Shown piece by piece: positions 15,850-21,961 of a stretch of 21,961 nt of DNA. Position 1 is the stretch's first letter. Each line of letters starts with the position of its first letter. The position numbers and the translations under genes are program-made. The notes under the pieces were generated by a model. That model saw only the letters and a program-made list of their open reading frames with translations. It was not told where the DNA came from and made no database searches. Source of the DNA: JACVCK01 sp041940385 (GTDB lineage: Bacteria; Planctomycetota; Phycisphaerae; Phycisphaerales; UBA1924); assembly GCA_041940385.1 (NCBI GenBank), contig JBGTSD010000050.1:1-21961 (forward strand). The letters run 5' to 3'.

Positions 15850-15855
15850 CTCTCC
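15850..15855 (-). promoter_or_regulatory. Shine-Dalgarno deciding the start at 15845
   Basis: The minus strand reads GGAGAG, four to six bases before the ATG at 15845. The upstream ATG at 15932 lacks such a site and would put a basic, non-signal-peptide extension in front. Confidence 0.6.
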
Positions 15856-16040
15856 GGCTGGCGTGCGTCGCGGGCCGTCCGGCGATACAGGCGCCGCGCC
15901 CGGAATCGCTCGAGGAACCGCCCGATGCCCATCGAAGACTATCACGGGTGGGCGCGATGCCAACCCTGAAATCGCGGTTTGGCCCGGTAACCGCCCCTCC
16001 CGGCGTCAGAGCCGCCCCATCCGGCCCGTGCCGCCCGCGC

Positions 16041-16070
16041 AAAGAAAAGGCCCGGCCGATGGCCGGGCCT
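16041..16070 (-). terminator. rho-independent terminator of the 16095-16742 gene
   Basis: A perfect 10-bp stem (aggcccggcc at 16048-16057, loop gat, ggccgggcct at 16061-16070) is followed on the minus strand by TTTTCTTT. It lies 25 bases beyond the stop. Confidence 0.9.
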
Positions 16071-16094
16071 ATGGAACGCTCGAATCGGTGGTGT

Positions 16095-16742
16095 TCAGGC
16101 CTGACGGCGGCGACGCAGCGCGGCCGGGAGACCGATCGCCAGCAGGGCGGCGGCGCCCGGGGTCGGCGTGATCATGACGTTGTCGTAGCCGACCTCGACC
16201 GGCGGGAATCCGCCGACGTTGATCACGCTGATGCCGATGCTCTGAATGTCGGAGACCAGCGCCGAGAACTGACCGTTCGTCAGCCCCCATGCCGCGGCGG
16301 ACATTTCGATCTCGTGATGCTGCCAGAAGCGGGCCATGTTGCCCACCGGCGCGAAGTCGTAGGTCGCCGAGCCGCTCGAACCAACGATCGTGACGCGGGC
16401 GAAGTAGTTCGCCGCGCTGTGCGCGAGCTGCGTCTCGACGACGTTGACGTCGAACGAGAACGTGCCGCCCATCGCGTGCGACTGGTTGCCGAGGAACTTG
16501 GCGGCGGCGAAGGCCTGCGGCGTTACGGCTCCGCTGCCCATCACCATGAAGTAGCCGGTGGCGTTCCCGGCGTGCGGCTGCGCCGACTGCGCGCTCGGCA
16601 GATTGGCCGACCAGCCGTCCTCGTCGGCGGCGAAGTCGCTCATGATGATCGCGCCCAGCGAGGCCTGTGACGCTGCAAGAGCAGCGCCCGCCACGAGAGC
16701 GGTGCGCGCGGTGGTCCACGCGAAGCGGGTCATGTTCTTCAT
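16095..16742 (-). CDS. laminin-B-like domain protein with PEP-CTERM-like sorting tail
   Basis: The product is 215 residues. ATGs occur at 16742 and 16733; GGAGAGG lies just before the first and at a more usual distance from the second, so the true start may be the second. Residues 1-30 are a signal peptide (ALAASQASLGA). The body fits a laminin-B/discoidin-like beta-sandwich: DFAADEDGWSANLP at 37-50, ATGYFMVMGSG, AKFLGNQSHAMGGTFSFDV and the closing GYDNVMIT at 185-192. Such domains bind carbohydrate or protein ligands, but no binding site can be pointed to here. The tail (about 193-215) has PTPGAA, a hydrophobic stretch and RRRR, then QA. It is an independent unit with its own terminator. Confidence 0.87.
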   Translation of the reverse strand: MKNMTRFAWTTARTALVAGAALAASQASLGAIIMSDFAADEDGWSANLPSAQSAQPHAGNATGYFMVMGSGAVTPQAFAAAKFLGNQSHAMGGTFSFDVNVVETQLAHSAANYFARVTIVGSSGSATYDFAPVGNMARFWQHHEIEMSAAAWGLTNGQFSALVSDIQSIGISVINVGGFPPVEVGYDNVMITPTPGAAALLAIGLPAALRRRRQA

Positions 16743-17019
16743 CCTCTCCGCGAACCGACTCCGACCCTGTGCGAGGGAAGCGAGCGCCGGTCGCCATCTC
16801 TTTCTTTCCGTCAGCCGATCCCACGCCGCCCTGTGCAGAGAGCTCCGGGCGTGAGACCCGTCAGCACAAATATACGTACACCCGGACCGGATGCTGCCAT
16901 CGAGAGCAATGATTCTTCAACGTCGCCGACCAAACGGAAGCCGAAACACCCCCGCCGGCATGGTCCGGCGCGAGTCGACCCCATGACGCTGTCAATCCGG
17001 GGGCTTTGCGCCCCGCCCG

Positions 17020-17778
17020 TCAGCAGGTCAGGTTGAAGTTGCCGAGGACCAGGTTGAGGTCCTCGAAGTTCACCACGCCGTCGCCGTTGACGTCGCCGGG
17101 CAGGCCCTGACCGGACTGGTTGTACACGCTCAGGACGTTGTTCAGGTCGGCGAAGTCCACGATGCGATCGCCGTTGGTGTCGCCGGGGCAGTAGATGCCG
17201 CCGAAGCCGACCACGTCGATGTCGCGCATGGCGAAGTCGATTCGGAACGCGGGGAGCTGAATGCAGAGCGCGTACGACTCGACGTTGATGAACGTCTGGG
17301 TGTTGCCGCCGAAATCGTCGAAGCGCACGTTGTAGGGCCGGCCGCAGGTCGGATCATTGACCCCCGGGATGTTCACGGCGGAGGCGGTGAGTTGCCCGAC
17401 CACGCGCCGGATGAGCAAGTCCACCGTCTGCCCGTCCACGGTGACGGTGACGCACTGATTGATGATCGAATCGGTGGACCAGCGCACGGTGTTGGCGTCG
17501 ATCTCAGTCCCGGTGAGCGTCACGACGACCGAGAACGGCGCACCGAGGTCGGCCAGGTCGACCGACATCGTGAGCGTGCCCGGGTTCTTGGCCACACACG
17601 TCGGCGGCGCGTCCTCGTCCAGCACGGCGCCCATCCCGGACAGGAACCCGGAGTAGGTGTAATTCAGCGCCTTGAGGTCGAACGCCAGATCCTGGCCGTC
17701 CCGCAGATCCCCCACGGGAGTGGCGAGGGCCGAGGCGGCGGCGCCGAGAGCGACGATCGAGGCCAGCGTCCGATGCAT
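17020..17778 (-). CDS. secreted protein with C-terminal dockerin type I pair, function unknown
   Basis: The product is 252 residues. Residues 1-19 are a signal peptide (MHRTLASIVALGAAASALA), with GGAGGGAGAAGG upstream of the ATG as ribosome binding site. Residues 20-195 form a beta-rich domain that I do not recognise, with Cys61, Cys109, Cys145 and Cys172, which may form two disulfides. Residues 197-252 are a dockerin pair (GDTNGDRIVDFADLN, GDVNGDGVVNFEDLN), starting just after Cys197 and ending on Cys252, the last residue. The tail closely resembles that of the 14-repeat protein upstream in this window. The gene is divergent from the PEP-CTERM gene at 18001. No convincing terminator is visible; only a 5-bp hairpin lies at 17000-17014. 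Confidence 0.87.
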   Translation of the reverse strand: MHRTLASIVALGAAASALATPVGDLRDGQDLAFDLKALNYTYSGFLSGMGAVLDEDAPPTCVAKNPGTLTMSVDLADLGAPFSVVVTLTGTEIDANTVRWSTDSIINQCVTVTVDGQTVDLLIRRVVGQLTASAVNIPGVNDPTCGRPYNVRFDDFGGNTQTFINVESYALCIQLPAFRIDFAMRDIDVVGFGGIYCPGDTNGDRIVDFADLNNVLSVYNQSGQGLPGDVNGDGVVNFEDLNLVLGNFNLTC

Positions 17779-17893
17779 GAGTCCTTCTCCCTCCGGGACG
17801 CGGGTCCGGCGCGTCCTTCCGTGGGGAACCTAACACGAAGCGGAAACACGGTCCACAGCCGAGCCTTCCGAAAAGGACGGGGGACAAAAAGGA

Positions 17894-17922
17894 TTGATTC
17901 ATCCAACGCCTCGTGGTAGGAC
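17894..17922 (+). promoter_or_regulatory. possible promoter for the 18001-19338 gene
   Basis: TTGATT (17894-17899), a 17-base spacer and TAGGAC (17917-17922) lie about 80 bases before the ATG at 18001. The -10 match is weak, so this is tentative. Confidence 0.27.
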
Positions 17923-18000
17923 ATCGTTCGGCGTCGCGGGAGGGGGCCGGCGCGGGTTCAACCACACGTCGCGGCCAAGCACGCCGCAAAGGGAGGAAAC

Positions 18001-19338
18001 ATGTCCAAGCGTACGTTCGCGATCGTTCTCGCCGCCGGAGGCGCGCTCTCCGCCGCCGCGATGGGCGGTCCATTCCAGTTCTCCGCCATCGCCCTCGAGG
18101 GCGACACGGTGAGCGGCGTCGGCGTCATCACGCTGTTCAACAACCTGGCCGTCAACAACAGCGGCATGTGGCATGTCGAGGTCGACACCAACAACGCCGA
18201 CACCGACATCGACGGCGCAGTGATCACGGGAACGGGCTTCGGCGCGTTCTCGCTGCTGCTGCAGGAGGGCCAGGCCCTCGCGATGCCCGGCGGCGCGACG
18301 CTCGACTCCTTCGACAGCATCAGTCTCAACAACAACGGCGACACCAGCTACAACCATTTCCTCGACGGCACCACCGGCACGTCCGACGACTCCGGCGTCT
18401 ACTTCAACTCCACCCTCGTCATCCAGGAAAGCACCTTCTCGACCGCCTCGGCCTTCTCGCCGAGCACGCCGTACATTGGCTGGTTCGAGACGCGCCTCAA
18501 CGACAACAACCAGATCTTCATGCTGGCCAGCGTCGATGATGTCGCGATCCCCTCGACGGTCGATCGCGCGCTCGTCGTCGCGACCGTGGACGGCTCCGGC
18601 GCCCTGGTGAACGAGAAGGTCATCGCGAAGGAAGGCGACGCCTTCCTCGGCCAGGCGCTCTCCGACGTCGCCACCGGCCCGCACGGCTACGACTTCAACA
18701 ACGCCGGGCAGGCGATGTTCGTCGCCGACCTCGACGGCCCGACCACGGGCGACGGCGCCGTGATCATCTCCGACGGCGACACCACGACGGTGATCGCGCA
18801 GGAGGGCACGGCCTCCGGCATCCAGGGTCGCAACTGGGGCTCGCTCTCCTCCTCGACCGTCGTCGCGCTCAACGACAACGGCGACTGGGCGATGCGCGCC
18901 ACGCTCGCCGGCGACACCACCAGCGACACGGTGATCGTCAGCAACGGCGCCGTCGTCGCGCAGGAGGGCTCCGGCCACGCCTCGATCGGCTCGTTCACGT
19001 TCACGTCCTTCGGCACCGGCCCGGTGGACATCGACAGCGCCGGCAACGTCCTCTACTACGGCGACTGGAACGACGCCAACACCGACATCGACACCGGCCT
19101 CTTCATCAACGACATGCTGATCGTGCAGGAAGGCGTCACGATGATCGACGGCGTCATCATCGACACCATCGCCTCCGTCCAGGACGCGTTCGCCATCAGC
19201 GACAACGGTCAGTGGGTGATCTTCGAGGGCACGCTCGTCGGCGGCATCGACGGCGTGTTCCTGATCCGCATCCCCGCGCCCGGCGCCGCCTCGGCGCTCG
19301 GCCTGCTCGGCCTCGCGGGCCTGCGCCGCCGGCGCTGA
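18001..19338 (+). CDS. seven-repeat secreted protein with PEP-CTERM-like sorting tail
   Basis: The product is 445 residues with a strong ribosome binding site (GGGAGG four bases before the ATG). Residues 1-22 are a signal peptide. The body consists of seven repeats of about 55 residues. Each has a strand ending in Glu-Gly (31-37, 86-91, 139-145, 207-213, 264-270, 318-324, 373-379; e.g. VIAQEGT, LIVQEGV) and then an Asn-x-x-Gly turn into an aromatic or hydrophobic strand (NNSGMWHVEV, NNNGDTSYNHF, NDNNQIFMLA, NNAGQAMFVA, NDNGDWAMRA, DSAGNVLYYGD, SDNGQWVIFEG). The repeat number suggests a beta-propeller; this is inference. The tail (about 424-445) reads PAPGAA, hydrophobic, RRRR. No catalytic residues are apparent. 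Similar repeat proteins are common in planctomycete secretomes and uncharacterised. Confidence 0.88.
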   Translation: MSKRTFAIVLAAGGALSAAAMGGPFQFSAIALEGDTVSGVGVITLFNNLAVNNSGMWHVEVDTNNADTDIDGAVITGTGFGAFSLLLQEGQALAMPGGATLDSFDSISLNNNGDTSYNHFLDGTTGTSDDSGVYFNSTLVIQESTFSTASAFSPSTPYIGWFETRLNDNNQIFMLASVDDVAIPSTVDRALVVATVDGSGALVNEKVIAKEGDAFLGQALSDVATGPHGYDFNNAGQAMFVADLDGPTTGDGAVIISDGDTTTVIAQEGTASGIQGRNWGSLSSSTVVALNDNGDWAMRATLAGDTTSDTVIVSNGAVVAQEGSGHASIGSFTFTSFGTGPVDIDSAGNVLYYGDWNDANTDIDTGLFINDMLIVQEGVTMIDGVIIDTIASVQDAFAISDNGQWVIFEGTLVGGIDGVFLIRIPAPGAASALGLLGLAGLRRRR

Positions 19339-19360
19339 GCCGCGTTCTGTTTCGAACAAC

Positions 19361-19400
19361 AACCGGCCGGCGGATCGCTCCGCCGGCCGGTTTCATTTCT
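19361..19400. terminator. terminator hairpin between two convergent genes
   Basis: A perfect 14-bp stem (aaccggccggcgga at 19361-19374, loop tcgc, partner at 19379-19392) is followed on the plus strand by TTCATTTCTT. It lies 22 bases after the 19338 stop and 29 bases beyond the secA stop, so it may act for both strands. Confidence 0.85.
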
Positions 19401-19421
19401 TGGATCGCTCGCGCGGACGAC

Positions 19422-21961
19422 TCAGGACCGCGGCGTGTCCAGCCCCGGACCGCTGATCGTTCCGAAGCCGAACGGGCGCGGGTTGCCCACCGGGCCCGTC
19501 GGAACCGGCCGCGCCGGCGTCTGGCGTGGCGCCGGTCGGGGCTGGGGAGCGCCGCCGCCACCACCCGGTCCGAACTGCGGCACCAGCTTCACCTTGAAGA
19601 GGTATTCCACCGCCCGGTCGCGCAGCACGCCCTGGAGCTGCGTGAACAGGCGCGAGCCCTCGCGCTTGTACTCGATCCTGGGGTCCTGCTGGCTGAACGC
19701 ACGGAAACCGATCGCGTCGCGCAGCTGGTCCATCGCGTAGAGATGGTCGCGCCACGCCTGATCGAACACCTCGAGCATGACGAACTGCTCGAAGCGCGAC
19801 ATCTCGCCCCGCAGCAACGACTCGACACGCGCCCGGACCTTCGTCTCGCGATCGTCGCCGTGGAGCTTCTTCAGCGACTCCGGCAGCGGCATGTTGAACC
19901 GCTCCTGGAAGAACGCCGCAAGCGCCTCGTCGTCCGGCGTCGCGACCGCCTGGTCGATGACCTCGGCGTAGCGGTTCGACTCCACCGCTTTGCGCGACGC
20001 CTCGACGAGTTCCTCCTGGATCTGCTGCGGCATCTTCGAGCGGAGCATCGCCTCGTCCCAGCCGAGCTGGAACCGGCTGTTCGCCCACGACACGAGGTTC
20101 CCCATCGCCTGCTGGGGCGACTGGCCCATCATGGCGCGCGTCATCTCCATCATCAGATCGACGGGGTACTCGATCTCCTTGGTGCGGTACGCCGCGAGCG
20201 CCCGCTCGCGGATCACGCCCGGCGCCTCGAGCACCTTCTCCGGCGAGCCGTGGACCTCGTCGGGCTGCACGTCGACGCCGAACATGGTCTTCGCCCAGTG
20301 GCAGAGCCCCGCGGCGCCGAAGTCCGGCGCCGCGTACTTCGCCAGGCCGGAGAGGTCCGCCGCCTCGATGCGATCGCTCGCAGCGTCCACGAGTCGCCGC
20401 TCGATGTCGTCGATCGACTGCTCGCGCACGTCGGTCGCCGTCAGCTCCACGCCGAACTGCTTCGATGCCCAGAGCGTCAGGCCCTTGATGTCCCAGTCCT
20501 CCGGCGGCGCATCCTGCGGCACGTACTCGCCGAGGGTGACGGCGATCATCGCCTTCGCCTCGCTGCGCGCGATCTGACGGATCTTCGTCTCCATCTCGTC
20601 CTGATCGAGGCCGCGCAGACGCTCGGGCGGGATGGAGAAGTCCAGCGCCTGCCGCGCGTGCTCCGCGGCGGATTCGGCGGCGTACGACGGATCCAGATAC
20701 TCCTCGACGGCGTCGTCCACGGCGTCGGTGATGTAGTCCACCACGAGGTCGCGGATGTCGCGTCCTTCGAGCACGCGCTGGCGCAGGCCGTAGAACGACT
20801 GGCGCTGGTGCTCCATGACCTCGTCGTACTCGAGGATGTTCTTGCGCACCTGGAAGTTGCGTTCCTCGACCTTGCGCTGCGCCTTCGCGACGGACTTGGT
20901 CAGCAGCGGGTGCTCGATGGAGTCGCCCTCCTTCATGCCGAGGCGCGACAGCAGGCGCAGCGTCATCTCGCCGGCGAAGAGCTTCATCAGGTCGTCTTCG
21001 AGCGACACGAAGAAGCGCGACGAGCCCTTGTCGCCCTGGCGGCCCGACCGACCGCGCAGCTGGCGGTCGATCCGCCGCGACTCGTGCCGCTCCGTGCCGA
21101 CGATGTGCAGCCCGGCCTGTGGATCGGACAGGTCGCCGAGGCCCTCGATCGTGTCGGCCCAGCCGACGCGGTGCAGGGCGCATCGCCCGGAGTCGTCGAG
21201 CGCCTGGCGCAGCGACGGGGCGTCCATCTTCGCGATGGCGCCCGGCGAGTTCATCGTGAACTGCTCGTTCCAGCGGCGGAGCAGCGCCAGCTCGATCTCC
21301 TCGGCCGACATCGCCTCCACCTCGGACTTCTGCAGCTCGAGCTCCTTGGGCGCGATCTTCCGGAAGATCAGCTCGCGCACGCGCTCGTCCGGATCGCTCA
21401 CCGTCAGCTCGCGCGGCGCCATGCCGCGACGGAGCCAGTGATCCAGCAGCGCCTCTCGCGAGATCCTTGTCAGCTTGATGTCCGTGCCGCGCCCCGCCAT
21501 GTTGGTCGCGATCATCACCGCGCCGAGCTGGCCGGCGTTCTCGATGATGTGCGCCTCGCGCTCGTGCTGCTTGGCGTTGAGCACTTCGTGCTTGATGTTG
21601 TGCTTGCGCGTCAGCTCCGCCGAGAGCTTCTCGCTCTTCTCGACGCTCGTCGTGCCGACCAGCACCGGCCGCCCGGTGTCGTGGAACGCCTTGATCTCGT
21701 CCACGATCGCCCCCCACTTGTCCTTGCCGGTGAGGTACACGATGTCGTTGAAGTCCCGGCGCGAGATCGGCAGGTTCGTCGGGATCGACACCACGTCCAG
21801 CTTGTAGATGTCGTGGAACTCCTGCGCCTCGGTGTCCGCCGTGCCCGTCATGCCGGCCAGACGCTTGTACATCTTGAAGAAGTTCTGGATCGTGATCGTG
21901 GCGACCGTCTGCGTCTCCTGCTTGATCGGCACCGCTTCCTTCGCCTCGACCGCCTGGTGCA
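19422..21961 (-). CDS. secA: protein translocase ATPase SecA, C-terminal part (5' end outside window)
   Basis: 845 complete codons are visible; the start lies beyond 21961, since the reading frame continues to the edge with HQAVEAKEA. SecA motor motifs are clear: KRLAGMTGTADTEAQEF, TGRPVLVGTTSVEKSE, AVMIATNMAGRGTDIKL, LHIVGTERHESRRIDRQLRG followed by RSGRQGDKGSSRFF, and YDEVMEHQRQSFYGLR. The scaffold segment FDQAWRDHLYAMDQLRDAIG and the REG..LF helix follow. SecA drives Sec-dependent preprotein export at the membrane. Compared with the E. coli protein as I recall it, two regions are much longer: about 120 residues between the GRGTD and GTERHESRR motifs, and about 330 between YDEV and the DHL segment. 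The C-terminus is a Gly/Pro/Arg-rich tail ending LDTPRS, without the CxC...HC zinc-binding, SecB-contacting motif. Confidence 0.96.
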   Translation of the reverse strand, partial: HQAVEAKEAVPIKQETQTVATITIQNFFKMYKRLAGMTGTADTEAQEFHDIYKLDVVSIPTNLPISRRDFNDIVYLTGKDKWGAIVDEIKAFHDTGRPVLVGTTSVEKSEKLSAELTRKHNIKHEVLNAKQHEREAHIIENAGQLGAVMIATNMAGRGTDIKLTRISREALLDHWLRRGMAPRELTVSDPDERVRELIFRKIAPKELELQKSEVEAMSAEEIELALLRRWNEQFTMNSPGAIAKMDAPSLRQALDDSGRCALHRVGWADTIEGLGDLSDPQAGLHIVGTERHESRRIDRQLRGRSGRQGDKGSSRFFVSLEDDLMKLFAGEMTLRLLSRLGMKEGDSIEHPLLTKSVAKAQRKVEERNFQVRKNILEYDEVMEHQRQSFYGLRQRVLEGRDIRDLVVDYITDAVDDAVEEYLDPSYAAESAAEHARQALDFSIPPERLRGLDQDEMETKIRQIARSEAKAMIAVTLGEYVPQDAPPEDWDIKGLTLWASKQFGVELTATDVREQSIDDIERRLVDAASDRIEAADLSGLAKYAAPDFGAAGLCHWAKTMFGVDVQPDEVHGSPEKVLEAPGVIRERALAAYRTKEIEYPVDLMMEMTRAMMGQSPQQAMGNLVSWANSRFQLGWDEAMLRSKMPQQIQEELVEASRKAVESNRYAEVIDQAVATPDDEALAAFFQERFNMPLPESLKKLHGDDRETKVRARVESLLRGEMSRFEQFVMLEVFDQAWRDHLYAMDQLRDAIGFRAFSQQDPRIEYKREGSRLFTQLQGVLRDRAVEYLFKVKLVPQFGPGGGGGAPQPRPAPRQTPARPVPTGPVGNPRPFGFGTISGPGLDTPRS

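Noticed and set aside
14856..16670. 604-residue open frame on the plus strand
   Set aside because: It is antisense to the VCBS repeat gene and to the laminin-B-like gene, crosses a terminator hairpin and has no recognisable domain; both minus-strand genes have signal peptides and tails that make sense.
17000..17014. Short GGGGC/GCCCC hairpin after the 17020 gene, considered as a terminator
   Set aside because: The stem is only 5 bp and is not followed by a T-tract on the minus strand.
16743..17019. 277-base gap with a locally AT-richer stretch (16866-16880), considered as a promoter or small gene
   Set aside because: A TATATT-like hexamer is present on the minus strand, but no -35 element sits at a suitable distance and no coding frame has a ribosome binding site. 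I see nothing else in it.
17899..19362. 487-residue open frame on the minus strand
   Set aside because: It is antisense to the seven-repeat PEP-CTERM gene, which has a ribosome binding site, signal peptide, repeats and sorting tail; the antisense product has none.
19393..21717. 774-residue open frame on the minus strand overlapping secA
   Set aside because: It lies in another frame of secA. The secA frame carries all conserved motor motifs, while this one is Arg/Gly/Ala-rich noise.

Overview
The window is a GC-rich bacterial chromosome segment, most likely from a planctomycete of the Phycisphaerae type. The basis is a high density of secreted proteins that end either in a paired dockerin type I (EF-hand-like) tail of the form GDxNGDxxVxFADLNxVL or in a PEP-CTERM-like tail of the form PAPGxA, hydrophobic helix, RRRR. 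A SecA with enlarged internal regions fits the same picture. This placement is an inference from protein style; no rRNA or other phylogenetic marker apart from rpsT and secA is present.

Layout. Positions 1-840 (minus) hold the N-terminal part of a choice-of-anchor B type secreted protein with a cysteine-rich insert. Positions 967-1785 (minus) encode a CPBP/CAAX-type intramembrane protease, 1889-2161 (minus) ribosomal protein S20 with a clear terminator, and 2412-2485 (plus) tRNA-Arg(ACG). Positions 2533-4491 (minus) encode a secreted dockerin-tailed protein of unknown role. Diverging from it, 4608-6916 (plus) is a LemA/DUF2207 gene pair, followed by a small SnoaL/NTF2-like protein (7014-7397). 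A strong hairpin separates that gene from a convergent choice-of-anchor I protein (7496-9088, minus).

Positions 9307-11464 (plus) are a tight three-gene operon with two ATGA overlaps: a small membrane protein, a ferric-reductase-like heme membrane domain fused to a Rieske [2Fe-2S] domain, and a membrane-anchored protein with a conserved Cys/His motif. I consider this the most functionally intriguing unit. It ends on a CTAG that also supplies the stop codon of the convergent gene.

Positions 11461-15845 (minus) hold two adjacent VCBS/FG-GAP repeat proteins with dockerin tails. One has 7 repeats and the other 14, with a spacing break exactly after repeat 7, suggesting one and two seven-bladed propellers. 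Then follow a laminin-B-like PEP-CTERM protein (16095-16742, minus), another dockerin-tailed protein (17020-17778, minus), and a divergent PEP-CTERM protein with seven internal repeats (18001-19338, plus). The window closes with most of secA (19422-21961, minus, 5' end missing).

How it fits together: at least eight of sixteen protein genes carry signal peptides and export-linked tails, next to the secA motor. The genes do not form one pathway; secA adjacency may be accidental. No exosortase, cohesin, transposase, phage gene or CRISPR array is present. No gene-free stretch exceeds 300 bases.
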